A stretch of 64,000 nucleotides of DNA from Pleurotus djamor (taxonomy: Eukaryota; Basidiomycota; Agaricomycetes; Agaricales; Pleurotaceae), in the NCBI GenBank assembly GCA_029747585.1, contig JAPEVF010000021.1:124001-188000 (forward strand), read 5' to 3'. A program made the position numbers and the translations under genes. Positions 22,355 to 33,654 of this stretch are shown one piece after another (the first letter of the stretch is position 1; each line of letters begins with the position of its first letter). The notes under the pieces are model-generated. The model was not told where the DNA came from. It did no database searches and saw only the letters and a list, made by a program, of their open reading frames with translations.

Positions 22355-24841
22355 TCAAACCGGATTCGCCAGAGTTACACGGGTCAGAAAATCCATGGGC
22401 AGTCTCCTGAACGTATCTTGCGTGATGCGAGGAGAGAACAGGTCATCGCTGAACGTAAGAAGATTTGGTGAGCCTTGAGTATATTTTGGCCAGTTTGTTC
22501 TGTTTAGATGGTTGCTTCCAGGTCTTCCATTGGGGTCGAGGTGATTGACGAAGTTAATAATATATTCTGCAAGTTCGCCTTCGAGGTAGACATCGGCAAG
22601 ATCAGAGCCGTGGAACTGCGTTAATGATGAGGATCTGTGTATGATACGAGACAGCGGTGGGCTGGGACTTACCGAGCCAAGGAAGGGTGTACTCTTGAAG
22701 CGTTTGCTCACTATGGTGGAGAGTAGAGATGAACATGCAAATGTCCAGCGTAACACAAAGGGAAAGAACGCACAGAAAGCCCAAGTATTCTGCATCCCAG
22801 ACCGTTGTTCCAAGAAGAATCTTCTCGGTGCTTGGAATACTGCATCCCCTTGAATTGACGCTAATCTCTTGAACTGTGGCGAAAGCATATGCAAGGGGCC
22901 AGTGCCGTAAGGAGATCCTTGGCTTGGATCTTGCGGGTAATGTACGACTAACGCGTCCAGTTGTGCTTCCGTCGCGGAAGGGAAGTATACTGTTCGAATG
23001 TAGTCTTTTAATTGATCTGATGTACTGTTTATTATCGCGCAATTGAGCTGATGGTTCGTGAAGGGAAGAGGGCATAAAACAAGACGTACGTGATATTGAG
23101 GTTCGCCAGTGAAAATATCGTCCCTTCATCATCAGTATCGCCTGTCACAAACGGAACGTTGGCGACTTTTCCTTGTTGAACCAACCTCTGAGGGGCATCG
23201 CTCAGGAAGACCCCATCAGCGCGAGGCAGCCAAGTAAGGAGCAATGACTACAGAATGGCGTCCACGACGCTTAGAATTATCCAAAACCAAAAGAAAGGAA
23301 GAGTAAGTACTGACACGGTAACCGGTGATTGACGGAGTCCTGAAGATTGCATCTTTCAACTTCGAATACGGAACGCCCCTGAGACAATCGAGTGTATCAA
23401 CGGCCTTACTACATCCCGTATCATGAACAATCATGTCATAATAGGGTTGACCATGGGTGATGTCTCCAACTGGGATGGGGGAACCAGATTGCATGAAAGC
23501 ACCTTGGAAAAGGCCTTCGTTGTTTCCGTTGTTTGAGAGCATGTGAAGAGAGCTAGAGATAGCCCCAGCACTCTGACCCCATCTACAGTCCGCGATGAAC
23601 GTATCCTTCTTAGGAGTCATATGTGTGTTTGGGACTCACAGCGTAACTCTCGAGGGATCTCCACCAAAGCTAGACCACGAGTAACTGAGAACTCATCCGC
23701 AAAAAACACCAGATATACACTCACTTGGAGATGTACTTTTGGACCCAGCGCATCGCTTCTCGTTCTACAAAGGGAGAGTTAACGTTCAGGGGCATTTCTA
23801 GGGATGTGAACTTGGTCAAACGAACGGTCGTGCAAGCCTAAGTTTCCGACGCCGGCCTCTTTTACCTCCCGACTGGCAAGGAAGCCAAAGCCTTAAGTTT
23901 AGCTCCAGATTAGCTCGGACAGATAAGAAAGATGAAGGGGCTATAGACGTGCCATTCAACCTAAGCTCGAGGCGGTGAGCATTGTGCTACCTCCCGTCAT
24001 CGGAGGAAGACGCACCGATAGTTCAAGCTGACGTAGATGAAGGGCTGTTCACGCAGAATAGACTTCTCTACCAACTGGCTGAAGTCGAACCTACGAGCTA
24101 ATAAGTCATCTCCATGGACATGTAAAAATAAGTACCATCACTCACTGACTCGCGCCCCCAAACTGGAACCCACCTAAGCAGTGTTAACATTATCTCTTTC
24201 GCATTGAAGTTGATGTTAGGTTACCGCCGAATATCCACTGGGACTAGCGTCAACATTGTCTCAAGTGGTTGGATAGAAACACCCACTATGATCACTGGAA
24301 GCTTCGATGTAGGAGCAGCACTTTCTGGCGTGACCACATTGAGAGAAAGGCCTGCACAGACGGTACAACAATGTATGCGTTGGGTTACCCTTGGAGTCGA
24401 ACCCCATACTTACAGTCTTCGCTGTCAGGGAAAGCAACTTTAAAAATCGTATTTATGAGCAAGTCGGTGGTTTCAGAAGTTAGCCCATCCGGTAAGGGAA
24501 GTTTGAAGGCCTGTTGAGGACAGGACGGTCCGAAATGAGTCGCCTTAATGTTGCCGGTATAAGCAGGAATGGGTTCTGGTAGTCTGAATCGTCGAGTTCC
24601 AACCCTAATGCCCAGTGCGCGAAATGGTCAAGGTCCATCTCACAGATAAAAAGACATGTTTGACGTACGGGGGCTTGGCGTAGGGGATACCAAGGAACCT
24701 GTTGACCCGGCCTGTTGAGTAGCCAGTCAATGTCGCAGAATCGAGCTTGACGGTGGCCGTCCCCGGTAGTGGATTGGCGACTACTTGGGAGGCAGAAAGT
24801 CCGAGCGTAAGAATGCGAACTAGGTCTGTGAACGCGAGCAT
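22355..24841 (-). CDS. Carboxylesterase/lipase type B, copy A
   Basis: Start 24841 gives a secretory signal (MLAFTDLVRILTLGLSASQVVA), and a TATAAAA lies about 70 bases upstream. Family order is complete: GRVNRFLGIPYAKPP, the SEDCLSLNV block, WIFGGGFQFGGASQ (oxyanion hole), GFGFLASREVKEAGVGNLGL, REAMRWVQKYISK, FGGDPSRVTLWGQSAGAIS (nucleophile elbow), DTDDEGTIF (acid Glu) and FHGSDL (His). Ser, Glu and His of the triad are all present. The residue before the nucleophile is Gln, not the Glu of the common GESAG form. About ten short introns. Related to the Candida rugosa lipase/cholinesterase superfamily; it hydrolyses extracellular esters, exact substrate unknown. Copy B (49956-52616) and remnant C (62468-63217) are close paralogues. 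Confidence 0.85.
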
Positions 24842-25645
24842 GACAAGGGCTACGTCGCGAAATTCAAGGCAGGTAGCTGGAGGGAAAAGGTTGTAGAAGC
24901 GAAGACCACCTTTTATACGTACTATGGAGCCTGTCGAAAGCCAAGGTGGCAATATACAGTTTTGGTCTTTGTCATATCGGAGGCGTCAATAAAGCGTTCG
25001 GTGACCAGAGCAAAAACCTTCAAGTTTGACATGTCAGCGGAATCCAACAAAATGGCTTCAGTTTCGACGATTTGGGCCCCTATATCGAAGGCTAAGTGAT
25101 CTGTGTTGTTCGGATGACATGGGGAGCGAACAACACAAGTAGATTAATTTCACTTGCACGCGATGCATCTTGGCTACTAGCAGCAGTAGGATGGGAATTT
25201 GAGGAGAGGCGAAGGTTAAGGCAGAACAAGTTGGNCGGAATTGAAAAAAAAAAAACAGATTCTGGGTTCGGTAGGCCCAACTCGACGGTGTGATTATCGA
25301 TATTTGAGATGCAGTACGAGTAGAAGAGGGCTGTCCAGTTGTCAACCTAGAATGGTCCGCAGGTGACTCAGTACAGAGCAAGCAGATACGGCACCTGAGG
25401 TTGAGAGCACGTACTTGCTCTCCGAACAGTCTCCGAAAGAGGGCAGGTAAAGATAGACGATGCTGTAAATCGAAGCTGGAATTGAGCTGGAAGCATGTGC
25501 GACAGACGTCAAGTAATAGATCGGATTTGTCTAGCGTTTTTACGCATCATGCGACATGCCTAGAAACAATTAAGTATGTATGTAACGGCGCAGAAGTTTT
25601 CAAAACGCCAGCGTCTCAGGGCCATTTTGATACAGGCCATGATAT
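24842..25645. other. Interval without a supported gene
   Basis: It holds the promoter of esterase A at its left side (TATAAAA on the minus strand near 24914). One ambiguous base lies at 25234 beside an A11 run. No domain was found in the short frames. Confidence 0.4.
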
Positions 25646-26327
25646 TAGTGACGTTCAAATATACCTTCAGCTCGAGGGCTCAACGTTTGTTTGGCAAAGT
25701 TAGCCGCGCACCAAGCGCGCAGTGACCGAGTCTGTGGTCCGATGAATAAGCAAACGGAGTATGAATCCAGGCGGGCAAATAGCTAGTAGATGGGAACGAC
25801 CTTACTAATTTGGAGGGGACCCTGAAGCATGTATACTTATATTAGTCAGTTACAAGTGTCAGTATGGCGGTTTAGCCTAGCGGATTTATCGCCTGAGCCT
25901 TCTTTTTGCCTCCCAGCGCGCCGGGGTTCGAACCTCGTCAAGGCATTTATATTTCGTGAATTATTTCCTTTCCCTTTGCTCCGTCCTTTTGCATGTTTTG
26001 AGTGGAGATACTGCTCGGAAAATTGATGGGTCTTGCCAGGTTCGAACCCCGGCGCGCTGGGAGGCAAAAAGAAGGCTCAGGCGATAAATCCGCTAGGCTA
26101 AACCGCCATACTGACACTTGTAACTGACTAATATAAGTATACATGCTTCAGGGTCCCCTCCAAATTAGTAAGGTCGTTCCCATCTACTAGCTATTTGCCC
26201 GCCTGGATTCATACTCCGTTTGCTTATTCATCGGACCACAGACTCGGTCACTGCGCGCTTGGTGCGCGGCTAACTTTGCCAAACAAACGTTGAGCCCTCG
26301 AGCTGAAGGTATATTTGAACGTCACTA
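25646..26327. repeat. Perfect inverted repeat, two 290 bp arms and 102 bp spacer
   Basis: Left arm 25646-25935 and right arm 26038-26327 are reverse complements. I found no mismatch and no indel by eye over 290 bases. The outer ends begin TAGTGACGTTC; the inner ends stop at GGTTCGAACCT. The spacer 25936-26037 is unique. A transcript would fold into a hairpin of about 290 bp. No protein domain lies in the arms. I see no clear target-site duplication outside the arms. It could be a fold-back or palindromic transposon, two head-to-head copies of a short element, a recent local palindrome, or an assembly artefact; the sequence alone does not decide. Confidence 0.9.
25866..25935 (+). repeat. tRNA-like Pol III promoter module in left repeat arm
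   Basis: TAGCCTAGCGG (25873-25883) fits the A box TRGCNNAGYGG. GGTTCGAACC (25925-25934) fits the B box GGTTCGANNCC. Their spacing is right for a tRNA-related gene. The would-be acceptor start GGCGGTT does not pair with the sequence after the T arm, and no normal anticodon arm forms, so this is not a working tRNA. SINEs with tRNA heads look like this. A mirror copy lies at 26038-26107 on the minus strand, so both modules point inward. Confidence 0.6.
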
Positions 26328-26378
26328 TTGTTGAGAATGTCGACAGAGTTCAAGTGAGGTTATCGGGCTGGCGTCTAA

Positions 26379-26603
26379 TTTGCCGCGCAAAACATCTTTG
26401 CTGGTCACGCCCATTCCGATGACTCTGTTGTGACTGGAACCTTGCTGGAACCTGGAACCCACTTCAAGACTGGGAAGTCTCTGGCTGTTCTGGCTCGACT
26501 TGGGATTCCGAGTCCGGACGAAGTACTCAAAGCCATATTTTCTCGTTTACAAGGTCAACCTAAGGCTCTTTTCCAGTCAGTTAGCCAATTTCATCGTGTT
26601 TAA
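26379..26603 (+). pseudogene. Orphan coding-like fragment of 74 codons
   Basis: Directly right of the inverted repeat, an open frame without an ATG reads like protein (GHAHSDDSVVTGTLLEPG, then SLAVLARLGIPSPDEVLKAIF) and ends at a TAA. It is preceded in frame by a stop at 26376. It has the composition of a real coding exon, but I do not recognise it. It may be the last exon of a lost gene or a piece captured by the neighbouring repeat. Low confidence. Confidence 0.3.
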
Positions 26604-27242
26604 TCAATGAATATTCACTCGAGTCCAATGATTCCCTGGGACTCCCTGACAGTCAGCGCAGGCAGCACTCAACCCTTCGACTTTCAAGTCAGCACAGCCT
26701 TTCCTCTAAATCGTACCCGCACACAAACCGCTCTTAATTTTCTTTCTTTCTCCTCTTCCCTTTCCTACCTCTCTGGTGTCGCCCTCTGCTCTGGGTGTCT
26801 TACTTACTTACATCTCTCTTTGGCTCTGTCTTACCCAAATCTCTTTGCTTCGGGACGCCGCTGCAGTGTGCGCGGGAGTCCTCGGGTTGGCTACACTGAC
26901 TCCATGCGTGTGTTCACGAGGATAATTGGAAGAAAGTCTTGATGATAATCTTTTGATCAAATGAAAGGTCGATCCTTGCACGGATGGAGATGACGCGTCG
27001 AATATCCCATTGGGACGAAGCCAACAGTCACCACCTCTCACCCAGTCTGGTCCAGGATCCATGAGGATAGTTCTCGGACTGAACTCCCTTTTCAATTGAG
27101 GAGCCTGACTGATTCATGGAGAATTATTGTCGCATCTGATGATTCGTCGAGCGAGCTACTCAGGTTTAGGATAAGTATTTAAGTATCTTGAGAAACCGGT
27201 CGGTGTCTGACGCTCGGCAGTCGGTCACCTTTCAACTTCTCA
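26604..27242. other. Interval without a supported gene
   Basis: CT-rich plus-strand stretches (about 26700-26830) and short frames without motifs. The right edge is the 3' flank of the calmodulin-like gene. Confidence 0.4.
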
Positions 27243-28131
27243 TCATCTACTCTTAGAGTCAGTTACTCCTTCTTTTACTACAGGGGGAGCTATGACTTAC
27301 CCTAACGAATTCTAGATGGGACAGAAAATCGAACGTTTCACATTCAGCACGGACCGCTAAATATCTAGGGAAACCAGCTTCACCTTCGAAATTGACTCTG
27401 CCATCCTTGTCGATGTCCGACTCGGCGATCATGGCTCGAATCTCATGCTCATTCAGCGGCTCCCCTAAAAATACAATGGTTCAGACGGGGGACCTCAGGC
27501 GTACCAGGGTACACACCTATCACCGCCATTATTCTCGCAAGTTCTTCAGCAGTAACGAACCCATCTCCGTTCTGGTCAAATGCTCTGAACGCGTCCATGA
27601 GTTCCTTGTCCGGGTCAACCATCGCCCTTGTCATAAGTTCAATGAACTCGTCGAATTCGATTGTTCCATTACGATCATTGTCGACCTACATGCCGTGGAG
27701 CTCAATATAAGTTGCGAATAAGGGAATCCACGAGAGGGACAAACCTCACGAATCATGCGTCGTAGGTCGTCCTCGCTCGGGTTATGCCCCAACGCTCGCA
27801 TGACAGTTCCCAATTCTTCTTTGGAGATACTTCCACTGCTATCTGTAAAACGATAGTGATTAGCGAATGGCTTGTGCGCAAGGGACTGTAGATCAAAGTG
27901 TACCTCTGTCGAAGCTATCGAACACCGCACGGTGCTCTGCCAGCTATGGCTTTAGGTTCCTAGTACGCCCTTATGCTCATCAACGCACCCTCGAGTTGTT
28001 CTATGGGACACAATTAGTATACGTCAATTCAGGGAGATAGGGGGATACTCACCCGGTGTCTTAGCAACCGCGTTATGCGATTAGCGGTAGATTCAACACG
28101 ACTTCAAGGCCATTCTCACCAGTTTCACCAT
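27243..28131 (-). CDS. Calmodulin-like protein, four EF-hands
   Basis: Four calcium loops are readable: [36 protein letters not shown] and [12 protein letters not shown], each with acidic or hydroxyl ligands at positions 1, 3 and 5, Gly at 6 and Glu at 12. Inter-loop sequence ([17 protein letters not shown]) follows calmodulin closely. The start at 28131 is reached through three tiny coding exons: 12 nt (28120-28131), 7 nt (28053-28059) and 12 nt (27989-28000), separated by canonical GT-AG introns of 60 and 52 bp and followed by one of 52 bp. They join in frame to MVKLTPEQLEE, the expected calmodulin N terminus. The last 49 bp intron precedes a very short exon ending FVRSR. Total is about 143 residues. 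It probably acts as a calcium sensor or myosin light-chain-like protein; it is too diverged for me to call it calmodulin itself. Confidence 0.88.
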
Positions 28132-28495
28132 TTCTCTGAAGTTGCGACGGTGAAGAGGAAGGATGATCGTTGCGAAGAGATGCACCCTGTGCATACTTTT
28201 AAGTAAGACAATCTCCCAAGCGCCCGATCCTTCGCTTGCGATGAGTTCATTGGCTGGTCGCCTTGCCGTTCCCAAGGTGCCAATATTGGACATGGTTCTA
28301 GGACAGGGAACTCCGTATTGACCGGAGGGCGTCTCCCCGAGAAATCATCATTCCTTGCATGGTCAATTGCGGTCGACATTGTTTGAATACACCTTGATTT
28401 ACACAATCTAACATCTACACTTTATAGATCCACAATCTTACTGCTACAAGCGCCCCCGAGGTTCAACAGCCACTCAATCTGGATAAATGTTTATG
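28132..28495. other. Promoter side of the calmodulin-like gene
   Basis: A minus-strand frame (28125-28406, starting MCKSRCIQ) runs into the tiny first exon but has no domain; it may be 5' UTR. The right edge is the 3' flank of the FMN oxidase gene. Confidence 0.4.
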
Positions 28496-30162
28496 TTACA
28501 GCTTAACCGCTACTTTGTCCTTTTCGCCAATGATTTGCTCGACCGAGGTGTATCCGGCAAGACCCATAGAAGTATCCATATCTGCTAAAATGTCTTTGAC
28601 CACCTGTTCGACACCTGCTTGGCCAGCGATCATCAAACCATAAAGGTAAGGCCGTCCGACTAGTTCCCCCATGATCAATAATGAATAGTAACGAATTAGA
28701 TCAAAGGCGCGACTCACGTAGCACCGCCTGAGCTCCGAGGGCAAGGGCCTTGATGATATCACCTCCCGTACGGATACCAGAATCAAAGAGCACCGTGAAC
28801 TTTCCAGCTCCCTGCGCTGAAAGGACCTTCGTTGATTTCATGATGTTCTCCAGGGCGAATAGAGAGGGTATAGCTCCATCAATCTGACGCCCCCCTGCCA
28901 TAGTGCAACGCGACGCAACCACATGGTGAGAGGGTTAACGCTATCGCGAAGAGTTAGACTTACCATGATTAGAAACTATGATGCCATCCATGCCGTGTTC
29001 TATGGCCTTCTCAGCGTCCTAAAGATTTCCCATACGTATCAGACAATGAATTGCGACGAACAAAAGATTGATCACCCACCCCAACGGATTGTATCCCCTT
29101 CAAGACGATAGGGCCTTCCCAGTTATCTCTGAGGAACTTGAGATCTTCCCATGTCCTGAAGAGACCCGAGTTTGTTTCCTTCAAGTACTCCATACCAAGG
29201 AAGATGGCGTCTTTGACCTTCGCGTCTCCAGCGGCAGCAGCAGCGTCGATCTTCGCTGGGTCATAAGGGAACTCGGGGATCTCGGTGTTGGGTTGTCTGT
29301 TATATCGCGCCATAAAGACGGGGTCGGATGTCCCAACTTGGACGCCTAAACCATGGTAGAATGGCAAGTAGGAGTTCTCGAGATCGTGAGGGCGCCATCC
29401 GAGAACGAAGGTATCGAGAGTGACGACGAGTGCGGTGAAGCCGTTTGCTTTAGCTCGGGAAAGGAGCGAAAGGGTTACATCATTCGATCGAGGCCTGGTA
29501 AAAAGCGACAGCGATTGAGTACCCGAATCGAGATGAAGTTTCAGGAAAGGACAAACGTACCAATATAACTGATACCATCGAGGTCCGGAACCGCTCGCCT
29601 CTGCTGTAGCCTCGATGGTCCTCGACGAAGCCGAGCTCATGATGAAGGGTACACCAAGTTTGCTCGCTGCCCGGGCAGAACCAAGCTCCCCATCTGCGTG
29701 GCAGATACCCTGCACACCGATGGGTGCGAGGAGCAAAGGCGCGGGGTACTTCACGCCAAATAGAGTCGTCTGCACCAATCTTATCAGCATCTCTGCTCCA
29801 ATAAGTGAATTGCTAGCGCACCCACCTCGAGGCTTCGATTCGTAGCATCCACGAGCATTCGAGGCACAATGTGGAACTTCTCGAAATAGTTTAAGTTCGC
29901 CTTGCAAGTAGAATTCGTTCCGGCACTTCCCCCAGCATACCAGAACGAACCTATGAGGTGGTCACTTGGTCAGTAACGATCGCTCTCATCATCAATCCGA
30001 TGGCAAAACCTTACCAGGGTATTCCTTTCGTGCTTCTTTAGCCTTCTCCTCGATCTCCTTGGGTGAGACAGTACCAAGAGGAACAGGACCTTTCCTAGTG
30101 GCGTAGATCTCCAGCATATGGCCGCTCCATTTCCGGGTACCTACTACGTTCGGGTCGGTCAT
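28496..30162 (-). CDS. FMN-dependent 2-hydroxyacid oxidase, lactate 2-monooxygenase-like
   Basis: Spliced exons give about 400 residues from MTDPNVVGTRKWSGHMLEIY. FMN-barrel blocks in order: LLLAPIGVQGICHADGELGS, FIMSSASSRTIE, PRWYQLYW, ALVVTLDTFVLGWRPHDLEN, IVLKGIQSV, GIIVSNHGGRQIDGAIPS (His base and Arg substrate ligand in SNHGGRQ), VLFDSGIRTGGDIIKALALGA (phosphate site) and GRPYLYGL. The WRPHDL block and the long insertion before the NHGGRQ motif resemble lactate 2-monooxygenase rather than glycolate oxidase or cytochrome b2; no heme domain is present. It oxidises 2-hydroxyacids with FMN and oxygen; the exact substrate is inferred. About eight short introns; residue numbering at joins is approximate. 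Confidence 0.87.
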
Positions 30163-30612
30163 GGATGGATCAATACAGATATAGAGCGAATGTTATGGTG
30201 ATGTGAGTTAGACCTTCCCTTCGCGTTTATGACCTTTAAATACTTCGGCTAAACATGTAGCATCTCCGGCGAAAGTGAAGCCGGTTGTAGAATGACAAAT
30301 GCAGTAAAGTGATCGAACTTCGCGGCCCAACCGACGGTTTTGCGGGGTATGGGGTATCTGTGCCTTGGAATTTGGGGTTTGAGTTGATCAGAACCCTGTG
30401 GCACGGACCCAAACGTCCATCTAACTCGGGCATCGGGCGATTATCATTGTAACGAGCATTAGTACACGATAAGAATGAGTTACATCTCTTCACAGAGAAA
30501 CGTTCAATATGATGTTGGCAATTTAGGTAAACTTAGAGCGGCGATATTGTCTTCTAACAGATGAACAATAAGGTCGTGTCCTAAAGGAGAGTTAAGACAC
30601 CAGCATCAACAG
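30163..30612. other. Intergenic region
   Basis: It lies between the FMN oxidase start and the stop of metacaspase 1. No frame of interest. The promoter of the oxidase should lie at its left end. Confidence 0.4.
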
Positions 30613-33283
30613 TCAAATGTGTGATGAAAGACCTACCATTGGATGCGAACTCGACAACTGTCAATCAGCGGTCAGAAAACTGCAACTTATCACGGAGAAA
30701 AAAGGAAGGCCGCCGCGCACCTGGGGCTTCTGACTGTACTTGGAACGCAGAATTTCCCTGAATTTCGGAAGAGGCGACGGTAAGGTGACGGTAAGGGTAA
30801 GGGCGAAGGGCGTTTTCATACCGGATACTGACAAGGAGCTGTTGATAGCTCTGCTGAGGATTTTCCCCTGGAAGAAAGGAAGTTGATGGAACGTTCGAAA
30901 AGGGATGATAGGTTGGAAAGCGACTAACTGAGAGCAGTGATGAAGGCCTGTGGATTGACAAATCATCAGCACCAGAAGGCGGCAAAAGCATTGAAGGAGA
31001 CAGACATAGCTCATGGCACCGGTAGCTTGACCGGCTTCCTGGGCATCGGCGCTGGTTTGACTGTCCTTACAGCCACTCCATTGAATCTATTCCTTGGTCG
31101 GTTCCAACCGTTGATCATAGCCAGAAAGAGGGACGCACAACATCAGCCGGACTTGTCTTAGTTGATTTTGTCATCTTGTCCGCCTTGGAAGAATTAGTAG
31201 CGAACTTGTATACACCAACAGCAGAATCAAAGATTCCTCGCATATCCCCTCGAGCGTAGGATCCAACCGCAGAAAGTAGACCTTGTCCCACTTCTGCGGC
31301 GAGGTTGGGCTCTTTGATTTTCCCTTCCGTCGAATACTAGCATTCCCAGTCTGAGCCTGGGCCTTTCGGCAGAAAACAAGGAAGCTCACGATGTAAGGGA
31401 GGTCTGGCAGATTTAGTGGGACTCTTAAGAGAGGGAGGATATGAGAACGGGGAGAAATACCCACCAAGAGCGGTACCAGAGTGGCATGACTACGGTGGGT
31501 GTCAGAGAAAGGAGAGTACACAGGAAACTTCGACATACATCATAGATTGCGGTTAGGCGACAACCAGGGGGTAAGGTTTTGACCATAATGTCATGCATAT
31601 CCTAAGGGAAAGATGTCAGAGCTGGGCGAGATACAGAAGCTAGAGAGAACTCACATCGTCGACAATGTGCCCATTCTGTTCAAAATCAACCTGTCGCATA
31701 GTTGTAAGTTATTGTGATGCAATTGCCTTGCAGACGGCTTACCGGATAGATCACTGTAGGAAACGTAGAATGATGAGCAAGGCACGGGGGAAGCTACTAG
31801 GCGACACACCTTCGTCGAACCCATCATCTTCGTCACCGTCCAAGTCCTTGGTTTGACCACCATGTCCCGAATCTTTTGATTGCAGTGAGCGTCGAGAAGG
31901 GAGAGGCTATGCCTATCACTTACAGTGAAAGAAAAGTGAATCGTTGGGTCGAGCGTCTTTGACTAACCACTGCATGGCACGAATCTACGGCAAGGTCAAC
32001 TTGAATATCATTCGAAAGGGATGAGTGGCGTACCATGTTCTCTCTGGTGGGTATCTGGCGAGGATCCGTCTTATCGTCGGTCAAGATGACAATGTCTTCC
32101 CTCTTGTAATGAAATTGGGCTATAGGAAGCGATGTCGGCATAAGACCAGCAAACAAGAAGAGTAAACGTACCGATGAGGAACTCAGTCACATTCTTGACG
32201 TCATTGATGCAGCCATGAAGCTCGCCATCTTGACCAAAGTAATTGATTCCAATCTGATAGAAGTTTATGATAAGGGTGATGGTCAACAATTTCGTTGAGC
32301 AATGAGAGCGTACACAAAGCGCCTTCCTCTTGCCGTTGCACTGCGAGTACTGGAAATTGGGCTGAGACCTCTGATTATTATTACCTTGAGGTCCATAGTA
32401 TTGAACGCCACTGGGAGGGCGAGGGGGAGGCCCCGCTAGGTATGACTCAGTTGTTGAAAAACGACGCGCTTCGTGAATGACATCACTCACGCGGAGGTGG
32501 GTAATTTGGATAGTTGGGCCTATGCCACGATTAGTCAAACAGGATAGTGACGTGGCTGGGACTAAACGCACTGGGTAGGTTGGCCAGGATATCCACCAGA
32601 TTGATGGTACGCCTGTCCTGGATAATTATCTTTCCTCACCGGGGGTGGACCGCTTGGGGGATTATAGCCAGATGGATTCCAATACGGATCGGGCCGGGCG
32701 CTTCTGGGGGGCGGAGGTGGAGGTCCGTTGGGAGGTGGGTATCTAGAAACAGATTCACGGAGGTTTTGGCATTTCGATGTAATGGAGCTCACCCGCTTGG
32801 TCTGAAACATATACGAATCAACAAAGATACCTGGGTGTGATACGATACGCGACTTACGGTATATTCGGCTGGGGCCAAGGCGGCTGCACCGATCGTTGAC
32901 CTGGGTAACTACAAGTACGATTAGTTACTACATCCGATTCACCCTTTCCTTTGAGGACGGACATACCCTGGAGGAGGACCATGAGGGGGCGGGCTGCGAT
33001 TTAAATGGAGGTAAGCGGAAACCAAGGATATAGGGGAATCGTCGACTTACTGTCCCTGGTTGGGACCGTATGAAGGGGAATAGCCGCCACGAAAGCCGCC
33101 ACTGCTTTAAAAATGTCACCGAAGCACGCAAATACAATCCGACCGGGGGGTAACCAGGATAATGATGCATCACGGAGTGGCACGCTAGTTCAGAGTCAGA
33201 GGTACGTATCAAGGCGATTGAACATACGAAGTGGGTCCATAGCCAGCGCCTGGTGGGTTAGAATAGCCGTTATTGTTCCACAT
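30613..33283 (-). CDS. Type I metacaspase, copy 1
   Basis: Start MWNNNGYSNPPG at 33283. An N-terminal prodomain rich in Pro, Gly and Tyr is spread over several small exons (for example PPPNGPPPPPP). The p20 region follows: YSNCNGKRKAL, then INYFGQDGELHGCINDVKN, YKREDIVILTDD, the catalytic His in SGHGGQTKDLDGDEDDGFDE, and the catalytic Cys in LTAIYD joined across an intron to SCHSGTAL. The p10-like part ends QSYQQLLVSIR, YSQKPQ, LSSSHPMV. Family enzymes cleave after Arg or Lys, depend on calcium and act in stress and ageing. His and Cys are both kept. About 15 introns. The next upstream gene is a close paralogue in the same orientation. Confidence 0.88.
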
Positions 33284-33654
33284 ATTGTTGCCTTTGGTAA
33301 GATCTTCGACCAGTGCTTTGATGGGTTGGTGGATGGGAGAAACAACGAAGAAGCTCGCAAGCCAGGCGTTAGCGTTAGCGCTCCATCACGCAGTTCTTCA
33401 TATTACGTAATCCAAGCACCCTCTCAAGAATCTGGCGCGAATCGCCTAAGGTCGTCGAGCGAGGGTCTAATGTGTCGAGATGGGGCTCACCAAGGATGAA
33501 TTGACATTGCATTAATCGAACGAAGCAATACAACATTTGTTTGACAGCGATTATTTGATGACACACCTTCGAGGATCTAAGTTAGCAGATAAATAGAACG
33601 TCCGTGTCCTAAACGATATTGACGTTAGTGGAGTCCATCACTTCAATTTAGGTG

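Noticed and set aside
16618..24841. A secondary-metabolite or transport gene cluster
   Set aside because: Two MFS transporters and an esterase lie near each other, but EB1 and glutathione synthetase are interspersed and no synthase, P450 or pathway regulator is present.
25866..25945. A functional tRNA gene in the repeat arm
   Set aside because: A and B boxes are good, but the acceptor stem does not pair and no proper anticodon arm forms; kept as a tRNA-like module only.
26607..26942. A 111-codon plus-strand frame beginning MNIHSSPM
   Set aside because: CT-rich low-complexity DNA; no domain, no splice support.
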